64,000 nt of DNA, taken from the NCBI GenBank assembly GCA_003210735.1, contig QCUM01000001.1:1-64000 (forward strand), in the 5' to 3' direction. Shown here in pieces: positions 54,809 through 63,675 of this stretch; position 1 is the first letter of the stretch, and each line of letters starts with the position of its first letter. This DNA is from Synechococcus sp. AG-679-D13 (GTDB lineage Bacteria > Cyanobacteriota > Cyanobacteriia > PCC-6307 > Cyanobiaceae). The position numbers and the translations under genes are program-made. The notes under the pieces were generated by a model. It worked only from the letters and a program-made list of their open reading frames with translations. It was not told the origin of the DNA and made no database searches.

Positions 54809-55108
54809 AACTTTTCCTCGTTGTACTCAACCTATTCCATGAGGCACGCTAATGTGGTTTCGTCTTGGTGTCAGCACACTGTCCTGTAGAAAATTGGCAT
54901 AGGGCTTTGAATCCAAATATTGATTCCGAAAGACTTGTAGCTATTCGGAGTCGCAGGTTCATTCTCAGGAAAAAAGGTCGTCAATCCAGACACCAGACCA
55001 GGAAATCAAGCTTGTTGTTTGAAAAGCCGGAAGCAAATGGGTTGCTTTGAAAATTGATGCTTGAGGATGTGGTGACCGGGTCTCCAGCCATGAAGCCTCC
55101 TCTGGCCA
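54809..55108. other. Gap without a convincing gene
   Basis: About 300 bases. A 61-codon + strand ORF (54865-55050) is Arg/Lys-rich (RFILRKKGRQSRHQTRKSSL) and lacks a plausible start signal, so it is not called. Nothing else recognised. Confidence 0.4.
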
Positions 55109-55960
55109 TCAAAGGGCTGTTGACGTGGTCAAGGCAACACCAGCCACCGCCAGCAAAGCGGCCGCAATTCCGCGGGGTTGAATCGGATCTCCTTCGAAGC
55201 GGCCGATCAGTAAAGCCATCACTGGAGCTGTCCCCATCAGCGTCACACCCGGTCCAACAGCCATTTGTTGAAACACAAACTGCTGCAACACGATCCCGAG
55301 ATTGGTGCCAAGCACCGTTGCGACGATCATTCGAACACCCAGGGGGCTGATCCAGTTCTGAATGGATTCACTGTTCAGTCTCAACCAGGGAAGAAGTCCA
55401 ACCCAGCCCCCACACAGTCGCACCGAAGCTGTTTGCAAAGGAGTCAGTGCACTGCTGATCAGAACCTCTCGGGCCAGAAAGGCACCTCCAAGACCGCTGA
55501 CGACCGCCAACAACGCCAGAACCAAACCAGCACCATCACGACCCATGGCGTCTGATGGGCCGGCGATAAGGACGACAGCGCTCGTGACCATGGCCGCACC
55601 GATCCAGGCTTGCGGTGCAAGAACCTCACCCATCAGCACCACGCTGCCAAGACTGGCCAGCACTGGACCGATGGCTTCCACCGTGAGAGTTCGGCGCGTG
55701 CCCAGCCTCCGCAGGGCTGCCAGATAAAAGCTGTCGCCCGCTGCAATTCCTACAACTCCGCTGAGCAGAAGCAACCCGACTGCTGAACCGTTGTCCCCCC
55801 AGGGCAAGGTCAGCAACACCGGTAAAAAAATGAGGCTGGCCATGCCGTTTTTCGCGGCATTCAGGGCCAAGGCTGATCCCTGGTTCGACAGGGAGCGCCA
55901 AAGTCCACTGGCCAGAGTCCATGCCAATGCAGCGCCGAGGGCCGCGAAATGCCCCGTCAT
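55109..55960 (-). CDS. DMT superfamily (EamA-type) transporter
   Basis: A 283-residue, ten-helix permease with two internally repeated five-helix halves (GHFAALGAALAWTLASGLW... and GAGLVLALLAVVSGLGGAFL...). PVMALLIGRFEGDPIQPRGI near the C-terminus is the EamA-repeat region. Substrate unknown (amino acids or metabolites). ATG at 55960 gives the normal N-terminus. Divergent from the DUF389 gene with 37 bases between. Confidence 0.85.
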   Translation of the reverse strand: MTGHFAALGAALAWTLASGLWRSLSNQGSALALNAAKNGMASLIFLPVLLTLPWGDNGSAVGLLLLSGVVGIAAGDSFYLAALRRLGTRRTLTVEAIGPVLASLGSVVLMGEVLAPQAWIGAAMVTSAVVLIAGPSDAMGRDGAGLVLALLAVVSGLGGAFLAREVLISSALTPLQTASVRLCGGWVGLLPWLRLNSESIQNWISPLGVRMIVATVLGTNLGIVLQQFVFQQMAVGPGVTLMGTAPVMALLIGRFEGDPIQPRGIAAALLAVAGVALTTSTAL

Positions 55961-55997
55961 CGATGAATCAGCAGACTTGGCACAGCATGTCGCGACG

Positions 55998-57110
55998 ATG
56001 GCCAATCCAATCCTGAGGTTCGTCGAGACGTTCTCCGGCCACTGGGCGATGAACCTTGAGACGAAGGTTCCTCGGATTGAGCTTTACGAGAAGCGCATTG
56101 CTTCTTCAAAGCCTTCCCTGGGCTTTTTTGTGCTGCTCGTCTGTTCGGCAGTCATCGCCACCTTGGGGTTGATCTCCAACAGCACCGCTGTGGTGATCGG
56201 CGCCATGATCGTGGCGCCATTGATGGACCCGATCCTCAGCCTTGCCTTTGGTCTGGCGGTGAGCGACGGCAAGTTGATTCGCCGTTCGGCCGTGACGGTG
56301 ACATTTGGCGTGGCGGCGGTGGTCGGAACGGCTTCCCTGCTGAGCCTGATGCTTGGAATCAGCAACGTGCAATCGGAAATCATCGGCCGGACGTCGCCCA
56401 ATCTCATTGATCTGGGTATTGCCGTGGCTGCGGCAGTAGCTGGGTCATTTTCGATGACCCGTGAGCGCCTGTCCAACTCCATTGCGGGTGTGGCCATCGC
56501 CGTCGCTCTGGTGCCACCGCTTTGTGTCAGTGGCATCGGGCTGACGCTGGGCTCGGACATGACCGCTGTGTTTGGACGCGGCACTGTGGCCGGTTTGACC
56601 AATCAGATCGCAGAGGGTTCCTTTCTCCTGTTCCTCGCCAACCTGACCGGCATCGCAGTGGCCAGCTTGTTGGTCTTTCTGGTTCAGCGTTATGGCTCCG
56701 TGAGCCGTTGCTGGCGCAATCTGGTTGTGTGGATCGGTTTGCTTGGGTTGCTTTGCATCCCTTTGGGATCGTCACTTCACGACTTCAGCGTTCGGCAATA
56801 CCTGGAAGCTGAATTCGGAAAAATCAAGGCCGGACAGATCAAGCGTCTCAAGGTGGCTGAGAAGAACCCGCGATTGTGGAGTCGCGTTCGCTTGCTTTAC
56901 AGCAATGTTCGGGTGAATGACAACGTTGCCAGTGTCGATTTAGTGCTCAATGCACCGAAAGATCTTCTCGATCAGGCAGCAATCACATCCATGCAGCAAA
57001 ACCTTCTGAAGCGTTCGCGGCAGTTAGGAGTGGACGACATCGACTTCAACATCAGCATTGTTCCGAATCGGGTCTACAGGTTCGAAATGAATCCGGATCT
57101 CAAGAGTTGA
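55998..57110 (+). CDS. DUF389 (TIGR00341-type) membrane protein
   Basis: A 370-residue protein with an N-terminal helix pair (VLLVCSAVIATLGLISNSTA), then GAMIVAPLMDPILSLAFGLA, further hydrophobic segments to about 255, and a C-terminal soluble domain (LKVAEKNPRLWSRVRLLYSN). NSTAVVIGAMIVAPLMDPI is the hallmark of the family, whose function is unknown. Start ATG 55998. The 3' end overlaps the convergent SDR gene by 11 bases. Confidence 0.85.
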   Translation: MANPILRFVETFSGHWAMNLETKVPRIELYEKRIASSKPSLGFFVLLVCSAVIATLGLISNSTAVVIGAMIVAPLMDPILSLAFGLAVSDGKLIRRSAVTVTFGVAAVVGTASLLSLMLGISNVQSEIIGRTSPNLIDLGIAVAAAVAGSFSMTRERLSNSIAGVAIAVALVPPLCVSGIGLTLGSDMTAVFGRGTVAGLTNQIAEGSFLLFLANLTGIAVASLLVFLVQRYGSVSRCWRNLVVWIGLLGLLCIPLGSSLHDFSVRQYLEAEFGKIKAGQIKRLKVAEKNPRLWSRVRLLYSNVRVNDNVASVDLVLNAPKDLLDQAAITSMQQNLLKRSRQLGVDDIDFNISIVPNRVYRFEMNPDLKS

Positions 57111-58053
57111 GCGCTGATTCAATCCGCTCTTGGCTGAGGGTCCAAAGTCTCTCGGCCTTCACGGAGTCGCTGGCTTCAGCGGATGGCTCCGTCCGTTCAA
57201 ACCGGTGCAGCCCAGGCTTCACCAGCGTGTTGCTCCAGTAGCGGAAGCCACTGTCGCCAGGCTCCAAAACCAGTTGAACCAGACGCTCTCCTGCATTGTC
57301 GACCGATTCGGTGATGCGCAGAACATCCCGGGCCACGAAACCAAAGAGTGCTTGACCGAGCGGATTAGCCCGACGGCTTTCCCTGAAAAAACCGCCTGAT
57401 GCGCGGGGAATCACAAGACCAGGACTCCAGCTGGTGACAGGGAGATCCGGATGCAGGTTGGCTGTATGCAGGCCCATCAGCATGTTGCAGAGCTTGCTGT
57501 CTTTGTAAGCCTTGTCTGCATCAAAGCGGCTGTTGCCATCCAGCATCGGCGCAGACGTGGTGCTGTCCAACCCGCTGAGGTCTCCCAGGCTGGCGGGGCG
57601 ACCGACCCGGCCGCCGCCGCTGGCGGGGTTATGAACCTCCGAGGCCGTGATCACCAGGTGTGGACTGGTGGATTGCAGCAACATCGGCAACAGCCGCATC
57701 AGCAGAAGCTGATGCGCGAGATGATTCACGGCCACCGTGAGCTCGAATCCCTGGGGGCTCCAGCGAGGCTGCTTGTAACCGGCGTATTGCAGACCGGCAT
57801 TGAGCACTAAGCCTTCAAGAGGCTCCGCACGACTTTGAACAATGCTGCAGAGCTGATCAACCGAAGCCAGATCCGCAAGATCCGCGAGCAACACCGTCGT
57901 TTGGGGCGCGACCCAATCCAGAGCCTCCCTGGCGCGTTCCTGGCTTCGGCAGACCAGTGTGAGTCTGTGGCCGGCCCGCTCCAACCGTTGAGCCGCGACA
58001 CGGCCGATGCCGCTGCTGGCGCCGGTGATCAGCAGATGTTGGCCGTTAGTCAT
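57100..58053 (-). CDS. Short-chain dehydrogenase, protochlorophyllide-reductase-like
   Basis: A 317-residue NAD(P)-dependent SDR. GASSGIGRVAAQRLERAGHR is the Rossmann motif, NAGLQYAG follows and KAYKDSKLCNMLM carries the YxxxK pair. A long C-terminal extension is shared with POR-like and retinol-dehydrogenase-like SDRs. Substrate unknown. ATG at 58053 overlaps the stop of the upstream gene by eight bases. Confidence 0.82.
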   Translation of the reverse strand: MTNGQHLLITGASSGIGRVAAQRLERAGHRLTLVCRSQERAREALDWVAPQTTVLLADLADLASVDQLCSIVQSRAEPLEGLVLNAGLQYAGYKQPRWSPQGFELTVAVNHLAHQLLLMRLLPMLLQSTSPHLVITASEVHNPASGGGRVGRPASLGDLSGLDSTTSAPMLDGNSRFDADKAYKDSKLCNMLMGLHTANLHPDLPVTSWSPGLVIPRASGGFFRESRRANPLGQALFGFVARDVLRITESVDNAGERLVQLVLEPGDSGFRYWSNTLVKPGLHRFERTEPSAEASDSVKAERLWTLSQERIESALNS

Positions 58054-58858
58054 GGGAATGAATTTGGTAGGTGAATAGATCTCCATCCCGTTCGCTCACC
58101 ACGTAAAGCCTTTGACGTGCAGGGTCGATCGCCACTCCTTCGGACTTGCGCACTTTGGAGGATGGTTTATCCCCTTTGCGGTTCAGATCCAGCCTCTGAA
58201 TCACGCGATTGTTGGTCCAGTCGTAGTGGAACAGACACTGGCCTTTGTCACTGGTGATCCAGAACGTGTCGCGGCTGCTGTCGTAGCTGAGGCCAGAGAA
58301 ATCGAGCTTGTCGAGCGAAAGGTTGGGATGGCTGAACCCGTTGGAGTCCGTCAGCAATCGGGAATGAAGGATCCGCCCCTGCGGAAGATCGATCTCAATT
58401 AACAAACCTGGACGACCTTCTTTCACGACCACGATGTGGCCGGTTCGGGTGTTGACAGTGATTCCCTCCAGCCCCTTGTTGTCTGGTCGTTTCGGGAAAT
58501 GCTCCGCGATGCTGGCGAAGTTCTCCATCCCCACCAGCGGCTGTCGATTGATCTCGGCGCGAGCAGCGATGTCAAAGCTGATCACACTGTTGGTGTCCTC
58601 CTGGACGGCATGCAGCTGCTGGCCATCACCACTGATGGCGATCCCTTCGAGGTCTTCAACACCGATGAAGAAGGACTCTTCAACCGTCACGTGGCCCTCC
58701 AGATCGAGCCGGAAAATGGCTTTGGTGTCATCGCTGACGGTGTAAAGAGCCGTGCCGTCATGGTTGAGGGTCAGCCCGGACGGTTCATTCAGACCAAGAG
58801 CACGATCCACGATGCGGTGCTTGTTGATCAGGCTGAGACTCAGCTTGGCCTCAGGCAT
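58046..58858 (-). CDS. SdiA-regulated/YjiK-like beta-propeller protein
   Basis: A 270-residue protein of the SdiA-regulated family. GLNEPSGLTLNHDGTALYTV, SDDTKAIFRLDLEG and YVVSERDGDLFTYQIHS outline a propeller. No signal peptide. ATG at 58858 (MPEAKLSLSLINKHRIVDRA) is better than an upstream codon at 58873. It probably shares a transcript with the SDR gene, whose start overlaps its stop. Function unknown. Confidence 0.75.
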   Translation of the reverse strand: MPEAKLSLSLINKHRIVDRALGLNEPSGLTLNHDGTALYTVSDDTKAIFRLDLEGHVTVEESFFIGVEDLEGIAISGDGQQLHAVQEDTNSVISFDIAARAEINRQPLVGMENFASIAEHFPKRPDNKGLEGITVNTRTGHIVVVKEGRPGLLIEIDLPQGRILHSRLLTDSNGFSHPNLSLDKLDFSGLSYDSSRDTFWITSDKGQCLFHYDWTNNRVIQRLDLNRKGDKPSSKVRKSEGVAIDPARQRLYVVSERDGDLFTYQIHSHD

Positions 58859-58913
58859 TGGCACTGCATTCAAGAGATGCCGTTGAGAATGATGGAAATT
58901 GGTCGGAGGAGCA

Positions 58914-59474
58914 ATGCGACGTCTTGCGGTGTATTGCGGATCCAGCCGTGGTCACGATCCAGCCTTTGCCACAGCTGCTGCAGCTTTGGGAGAAACAATG
59001 GCCCTGCATGGTGTTGGCCTGGTTTACGGCGCAGCCCAAACCGGATTGATGGGAGTGGTTGCTGACACCGTTCTGGAGCTGGGTGGTGAGGTGATCGGCG
59101 TGATCCCTGAAGCGCTGATGGCGAATGAGATCGTGCATCCCCGCCTTAGCAAACTCGAGGTGGTTGACTCGATGCATCAGCGCAAAGCGCGGATGCTCGA
59201 ACTGGCAGACGCGATGGTGGCGTTGCCCGGTGGATTCGGAACCCTGGAGGAATTGTTTGAAGCTCTGGCCTGGCTCCAGCTGCGACTGCATCAAAAGCCC
59301 TGTGGCCTGCTGAATGTGGCCGGCTTCTTTGATCCTCTGCTGCGGTATCTCGACGCGTCAGTGGAGCAGGGTTTCCTGAATCCTCAACATCGCCAGCTGC
59401 TTCGACACCACACCGATGCCGGTTTGTTGTTGCAGGACCTTCAGGAGGCCGATCGATGCAGCGCACCATCCTGA
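58914..59474 (+). CDS. LOG family (TIGR00730) Rossmann protein
   Basis: A 186-residue protein. RRLAVYCGSSRGHDPAF, GLVYGAAQTGLMGVVADTVL, HQRKARMLELADAMVALPGG and FGTLEELFEAL are LOG motifs. The PGGxGTxxE motif is intact, but the usual YGGGxxGLMG loop reads YGAAQTGLMG. Relatives are cytokinin riboside 5'-monophosphate phosphoribohydrolases or nucleotide hydrolases. The last 19 bases overlap the next SDR gene. Confidence 0.88.
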   Translation: MRRLAVYCGSSRGHDPAFATAAAALGETMALHGVGLVYGAAQTGLMGVVADTVLELGGEVIGVIPEALMANEIVHPRLSKLEVVDSMHQRKARMLELADAMVALPGGFGTLEELFEALAWLQLRLHQKPCGLLNVAGFFDPLLRYLDASVEQGFLNPQHRQLLRHHTDAGLLLQDLQEADRCSAPS

Positions 59475-60151
59475 TCACTGGAGCCAGCCGCGGCATTGGA
59501 CGCTGCATCGCCGAGCGTTTGTTACGGGAAGGTCACCGTCTCAGCCTGGGATTGCGACAGCCTGGCCAGCTCGTCGGCACTGTTCTCGATCATCCAGACG
59601 TGCTTCGGGTGCGATACGACGCGAGTGATCCTTCGGCAGCCGATGCCTTTGTGGAGAAGACAGAGGAGAGGTGGGGCGGTTTCAACAGCCTGATTCACTG
59701 TGCAGGCTGCCTGCACCGGACGCCGCTGTTGTTCGACGACGCCGCTGAACCGGAACTGGAGGAACTCTGGCGAATCAATCTGATGGGACCCTGGCGGCTG
59801 ACACGGGCTGCGTGGCGATTGTTGAAACAGAGTGGCCAAGGGCGAATTCAGGTGCTTGTCTCGATGAGTGGCAAACGGGTCAAGGGCCGAATGACCGGCT
59901 ACCCGGTGAGCAAATTCGGCTTGATGGCCCTCTGCCAGGCCATGCGCAATGAAGGATGGGACGAGGGAATCCGTGTCACAGCGATCTGCCCCAGCTGGGT
60001 GGCGACGGACATGGCACTGGGAGTCAGCACGCTGCCGGCTGAGGACATGACCCAACCCGCCGACTTGGCAGAGCTGTCCTGCAGCCTGCTTCGAGTGGCC
60101 AACACAGCCGTTCCGTTCGAGTTGGCGGTGAATTGCGCTCTGGAAGTCTGA
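59456..60151 (+). CDS. Short-chain dehydrogenase/reductase
   Basis: A 231-residue classical SDR. ILITGASRGIGRCIAERLLR is the cofactor motif. NSLIHCAGCLHR, the YPVSKFGLMALCQAM catalytic YxxxK motif and the AICPSWVATDMAL turn follow. No substrate evident. Overlaps the LOG gene by 19 bases, and its stop is three bases from the convergent gene at 60155. Confidence 0.85.
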   Translation: MQRTILITGASRGIGRCIAERLLREGHRLSLGLRQPGQLVGTVLDHPDVLRVRYDASDPSAADAFVEKTEERWGGFNSLIHCAGCLHRTPLLFDDAAEPELEELWRINLMGPWRLTRAAWRLLKQSGQGRIQVLVSMSGKRVKGRMTGYPVSKFGLMALCQAMRNEGWDEGIRVTAICPSWVATDMALGVSTLPAEDMTQPADLAELSCSLLRVANTAVPFELAVNCALEV

Positions 60152-60154
60152 GGT

Positions 60155-60463
60155 TCAGCTGCGCCGCAGCCAATAGGGTGCCCCACTGAACCAATCCCCA
60201 AGGTCGTCCTGATCTGGATCAAAACGGCTGCCTGGGTCTCGATCGTTTAGGTCCAGTTGATCGAGGAGAGCATCAACACCCTGCCCCATCGTCAGCTGGT
60301 GGTGCTGCTGGCGTCTGCATGCTCGGCGAAGCCAGGCAGCCACCGTTGGATCACGATCGGCCTGGCGGTGAAGATTGATCCGCTCCTCAAGAGTGACGTT
60401 CTGCCCCGTTGCCAGTCTCCTGAGAATTCCCTGCAGCTGAAGCCGGGTTTCTGGGGTGAACAT
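60155..60463 (-). CDS. Hypothetical helical protein
   Basis: A 102-residue ORF from ATG at 60463: MFTPETRLQLQGILRRLATG, then QNVTLEERINLHRQADRDPT, VAAWLRRACRRQQ and a C-terminal Asp-rich end (DLNDRDPGSRFDPDQDDLGDWF). No recognised domain; the frame is open upstream but that part looks like noise. Convergent with the SDR gene. Confidence 0.7.
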   Translation of the reverse strand: MFTPETRLQLQGILRRLATGQNVTLEERINLHRQADRDPTVAAWLRRACRRQQHHQLTMGQGVDALLDQLDLNDRDPGSRFDPDQDDLGDWFSGAPYWLRRS

Positions 60464-60617
60464 CGAGCATCTTCTTCGCTGCCCATGACTATCAAGAGGC
60501 ATGGGTTGGTTGCCATTCCCTCGGGATTGTCTCCGGTTTGATGTGCTTTCTGGTTGTGATGTGCCCTCAACAGCAAGTTTCGCTAACACTGAAATATTCG
60601 GTGATCCGAGCTGACTG

Positions 60618-60905
60618 ATGTGTCTATTTGCCGCTCTTGGCCTGTTAGCACCACGCGTGATCCTGCTGTTGATGTGGTTGTTCAACAGCACATTTGTCTT
60701 GCAGCCCTTCGCGGGCTTTGCTGTTCCAAATCCGATCCTTCCGGTGCTGGGGCTGGTGATGCTGCCGACAACCACCCTTGGTTACTGCTGGGCAACATCC
60801 GCTTTTGGCGGAGTGTCGTCGTTCAGCGGGCTTCTCGTGGTTGCAATCGGACTGATCATCGATCTGGGCTTGATTGGCAATGGCCGTGGCGCTGCACGAC
60901 GCTGA
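60618..60905 (+). CDS. Small hydrophobic membrane protein
   Basis: A 95-residue protein with three hydrophobic helices (LFAALGLLAPRVILLLMWLF, ILPVLGLVMLPTTTLGYCWA, SGLLVVAIGLIIDLGLIGNG). No known domain. Stands alone between a minus-strand gene and the HIT-like gene. Confidence 0.7.
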   Translation: MCLFAALGLLAPRVILLLMWLFNSTFVLQPFAGFAVPNPILPVLGLVMLPTTTLGYCWATSAFGGVSSFSGLLVVAIGLIIDLGLIGNGRGAARR

Positions 60906-60953
60906 ACGTTCATCGTTGATACGCCCAACGCAACAACGCCACCCCTGGATGCG

Positions 60954-61409
60954 ATGACATCACCTTGCCCGATCTGTGCACTGCATCACGATCAGGTGAC
61001 GCTTCAACGCTATGAGATCCAGCGCAGTGGTCTGTGGGTGTTGCGCCACCACCCGAATCCAGCACCTCTGCCGGGTTGGATGCTGCTGGACACGCTGAGG
61101 CATTGCGCCGGCCCAGTGGATTTCACGACAGACGAAGCCATCGGTTGGGGAATCGCCGTCCAGAAGGCCAGTCAATTGGTTCAACAACTCACCCAATGCG
61201 ATCGGGTTTACGCCATCGCCTTTGGTGAAGGTGCTCAACACCTACATCTGCACCTGATTCCACGTTCGATCACAGAAGATTCAACCAAGGCCTGGGCTGT
61301 GGCGGATCACTATCGGGCCGTGGAAATGAATGATCACCCCCCCGCTGATCCGGCCCAAGTGGAGGCATTGGTTCTAAAAGCACGTCAAAACAAGATTGTT
61401 TTGGGTTGA
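60954..61409 (+). CDS. HIT-superfamily-like protein
   Basis: A 151-residue protein. SPCPICALHH near the start is a possible zinc pair, FTTDEAIGWGIAVQKAS is the middle, and HLHLHLIPR is the HIT-type histidine motif (HxHxH). Members hydrolyse or transfer nucleotides. The length and the Cys pair are slightly unusual. Substrate unknown. Confidence 0.75.
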   Translation: MTSPCPICALHHDQVTLQRYEIQRSGLWVLRHHPNPAPLPGWMLLDTLRHCAGPVDFTTDEAIGWGIAVQKASQLVQQLTQCDRVYAIAFGEGAQHLHLHLIPRSITEDSTKAWAVADHYRAVEMNDHPPADPAQVEALVLKARQNKIVLG

Positions 61410-61413
61410 TTCA

Positions 61414-61839
61414 TCAACTTTCTTCAATCAGGTGGTCCTGTATTCGCCTCTGTTTCTTGCAACAAGAATCTCCGTAAAGATCACCCACGGGCCAACCCAG
61501 CTGACGAAGGCTGCTGATCACACGTTTCTCGGCATCAAAATACTGGGATCCATAACTGCTTTTCAAGCCAATTTCTTTCAAGGTGAGCAACAGAAGCCGT
61601 TGCTCACGTCGTGTACCGCGTCGATAGGCAACAACGCGAAAACCTCGCTCTGCGTAGTGGCCCAGGCCTTGTTGCAAATTGTCGCTGTAGCCAATTGCAA
61701 GGGTGCTGTCGATGTCGCGCAAAACGGTGAACACCATCCCTTCGGGATGAGCCTCAAGGGTTTGAACCCTTTCGCTTAAAGCGATCACTGCCTCCATCGT
61801 GGGAGCTTGAAGAGCTTTCTCGATCTGATCAAAATCCAT
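61414..61839 (-). CDS. Hypothetical protein, GIY-YIG-like pattern
   Basis: A 141-residue protein. GMVFTVLRDIDSTLAIGYSD, then a REQRLLLLTLKEIGL helix and SQYFDAEKRVISSLRQLGWP, resembles the MUG113/T5orf172-type GIY-YIG nuclease arrangement (vYxi..., KIG-like, ...E..l...L...G...F). The usual catalytic Arg is not evident. Reading is by eye and uncertain. It directly follows the RHH gene, with two bases between. Confidence 0.6.
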   Translation of the reverse strand: MDFDQIEKALQAPTMEAVIALSERVQTLEAHPEGMVFTVLRDIDSTLAIGYSDNLQQGLGHYAERGFRVVAYRRGTRREQRLLLLTLKEIGLKSSYGSQYFDAEKRVISSLRQLGWPVGDLYGDSCCKKQRRIQDHLIEES

Positions 61840-61841
61840 GG

Positions 61842-62078
61842 TCAGACCCCACCAGCGGCCAGCCGCTCTTCACAGGCTCGCTCATAAGAGCGAACTGCGG
61901 CAGCAGGGATTGAGCCATTGCTTTTCAACTGCCGAACCGACAATTCCACACACTGAAGAACAACGCTGGTCAGCTCCCGGCCTTCGCACAGAGCCCAACC
62001 TCGCAAGAGCACATGCAGGCTGGGAGGCACTGACACGGTGAGCTTGACCTGGTTTTCACGGGTGGCGGTTTTGACCAT
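61842..62078 (-). CDS. Ribbon-helix-helix family regulator
   Basis: A 78-residue protein. VKLTVSVPPSLHVLLRGWAL, then CEGRELTSVVLQCVELSVRQ form a beta strand plus two helices, the RHH (CopG/Arc) arrangement. Such proteins bind operators as dimers and often are antitoxins or self-repressors. First gene of a two-gene unit with the 141-residue gene downstream. Confidence 0.7.
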   Translation of the reverse strand: MVKTATRENQVKLTVSVPPSLHVLLRGWALCEGRELTSVVLQCVELSVRQLKSNGSIPAAAVRSYERACEERLAAGGV

Positions 62079-62165
62079 GCCCTGAACCGCTGAGTCTCCT
62101 CAAAGTAGCCCAGCAGTAACCATCAAGCAACCAGCAAGCACCCAGGGAGACACCCCAAAGCAACT

Positions 62166-62336
62166 GTGAAGGCCCTGGCTAGCGATTCATGGTCATGGCA
62201 TTCGGATGCTCCCTGGGCACGCCGGTCCAAGGGGCCAAAACCAATCCGTGGCCAGCACATTGCCACTTCCGCCATGTTGGATCTATTGAAGAGACCTCTG
62301 CGCGATCAAAGCCATTCACCAACAAACCATCAATAA
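62166..62336 (+). CDS. Candidate 56-residue micro-protein
   Basis: GTG start; VKALASDSWSWHSDAPWARR, then SKGPKPIRGQHIATSAMLDL, then LKRPLRDQSHSPTNHQ. Composition is protein-like and Trp/Arg-rich. No ribosome binding site visible. Unknown function. Confidence 0.3.
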   Translation: MKALASDSWSWHSDAPWARRSKGPKPIRGQHIATSAMLDLLKRPLRDQSHSPTNHQ

Positions 62337-62521
62337 CGAGTGATACCAGAGTTCAAAAAAACAAGCGATCTTTGCCGTTGAACAACCGAATTTTCAGCGG
62401 GCACATAACTGTCACCCAAGCAGAGGTAACTGAGCTGGTGACTCAGATCTGTTGCAACCTGGCAGAAATCTCCAGACCGAAGACAAGGCCGCTGAGCCAT
62501 TGGCTCCCGAGACGAGAACGA

Positions 62522-62620
62522 TCAGCCGATTGTCCGCCGACGCGACTCCTCTGCCGAAACTGTTGCGACATGGGTCATGCGATGAAACTCCTCCGCGGAG
62601 AGAGGCCTGACAGCGGACAT
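62522..62620 (-). CDS. Candidate 32-residue micro-ORF
   Basis: ATG start; SAVRPLSAEEFHRMTHVATV, then SAEESRRRTIG. Protein-like but very short; could be chance. No partner on the same strand. Confidence 0.2.
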   Translation of the reverse strand: MSAVRPLSAEEFHRMTHVATVSAEESRRRTIG

Positions 62621-62693
62621 CAAGGCTGAATCAGTCCAATAATCCGGGCTATCGAACGTTCCCAAACGCAGTGGACAGGACGGACCAGATTTC

Positions 62694-62828
62694 ATGCCCT
62701 GCTCCCTTAAGGGCTTACAACCTACGCCGTCGAGTGACGACCCCCCATCCGTCCACCCTCAACTGTCATTGAGTGTCCAACCTGATCTTGATCAGACAAC
62801 GGCTGACAAGCTGAAGAAAGACAATTGA
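62694..62828 (+). CDS. Candidate 44-residue micro-protein
   Basis: ATG start; MPCSLKGLQPTPSSDDPPSV, then HPQLSLSVQPDLDQTTADKL, then KKDN. Pro/Ser/Asp-rich, plausibly disordered. A hairpin with a T-run (62846-62884) follows 18 bases after the stop, as expected for a short transcript end. Confidence 0.35.
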   Translation: MPCSLKGLQPTPSSDDPPSVHPQLSLSVQPDLDQTTADKLKKDN

Positions 62829-62845
62829 GAGACCGTCGTTTTGCG

Positions 62846-62884
62846 CTCCACCCCCTGTCTTGTCAGGGAGGCTTTTTAGTGGAG
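62846..62884 (+). terminator. Nested hairpin with a T-run
   Basis: CTCCAC (62846-62851) pairs with GTGGAG (62879-62884) around an inner CCCTG...CAGGG hairpin (62853-62868), with five T residues inside the outer loop. It could be a terminator for the 44-residue frame or part of a small structured RNA. Confidence 0.4.
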
Positions 62885-63068
62885 GGCGAGGCAACAGGAA
62901 TAGGGCGATCTAGACCCAGGTGGTTGTTCACCATGCCGCAATCCGATGAGCGGCTGAACACAATTAAGAGCTTGAAGTTGATCTCAACGGCTGGTTATGC
63001 GTTCTTTCTGTAGTTGCAACCATTCGAAGCGCGGGATCAATAGCCTTGAATTTCTTTGATGCATTGCT

Positions 63069-63239
63069 TTGGCCTTCGAATCTGGAGATAAGACAGACCG
63101 AATCATTGCTGCAGCAAAAGCCCGCGCCCATGCTGCCCTGAAAGAGAAAGCCCCCAAGCTGACAGCACTAGAAAAAGGCATGTGGGAATCAATGCGGCGT
63201 GGTGGCCGACCCGTCAGACATCAACGACCCAGTCGTTGA
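63069..63239 (+). CDS. Candidate 56-residue micro-protein
   Basis: TTG start; MAFESGDKTDRIIAAAKARA, then HAALKEKAPKLTALEKGMWE, then SMRRGGRPVRHQRPSR. An Ala/Lys-rich helix with a basic tail, which looks like a nucleic-acid-binding or ribosome-associated small protein. No clear ribosome binding site. Confidence 0.35.
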   Translation: MAFESGDKTDRIIAAAKARAHAALKEKAPKLTALEKGMWESMRRGGRPVRHQRPSR

Positions 63240-63528
63240 TCAACAAGACCATGATCCAAGCCTGAGAGGCTGCGAAGCGCCGAGACGACAGCAATACAGC
63301 AAAAACAATCAGAAACAATTCGATCAAATAGGCTCAGGCAGCCAACCAACAATCAATCACGAAAATCAATATCCAAAGACGTACTCGCGAAGATGATTGA
63401 GTGCCCACAAAATCTAATTTTTAGAAAATGTTCACCGATCCATGACAATCTTTTCCTCGAAGATTCAAGGACGCCAAAAACAATTGGAGAAAATAGTGCG
63501 GACTTTTATCTGTACTGGATATTGACAA

Positions 63529-63675
63529 TCAACCTCGAGGAGGCGTTCGCTTGTTTTGCTGACCATCGGACTTGGATTGAGGCTTAGCGGCTGCCTTGGA
63601 CGCCAAAGAGGCTTCAAGGCGTTGAAGCTGTGCTTCGCGGAGCGCTGCTGGAATACTCAGAGTGGGGTCGGTCAT
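63529..63675 (-). CDS. Candidate 48-residue micro-protein
   Basis: ATG start at 63675; MTDPTLSIPAALREAQLQRL, then EASLASKAAAKPQSKSDGQQ, then NKRTPPRG. A helical N-terminus with a Lys/Ser/Gln-rich tail. The composition is clearly protein-like. Overlaps the + strand candidate at 63662 by 14 bases. Confidence 0.45.
   Translation of the reverse strand: MTDPTLSIPAALREAQLQRLEASLASKAAAKPQSKSDGQQNKRTPPRG

Noticed and set aside
54865-55050. 61-codon Arg/Lys-rich + strand ORF, also looked at as a possible tRNA because of a GTTCATTC-like stretch
   Set aside because: No cloverleaf can be folded around the stretch, and the protein has no credible start or composition.
55791-55997. 5' extension of the DUF389 frame
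   Set aside because: It is antisense to the transporter gene; the family N-terminus begins at ATG 55998.
62189-62629. 146-codon + strand ORF in the right-hand tract
   Set aside because: Cys/Pro/Arg-rich noise-like composition, no start signal, and a better frame (62166-62336) crosses its 5' part.
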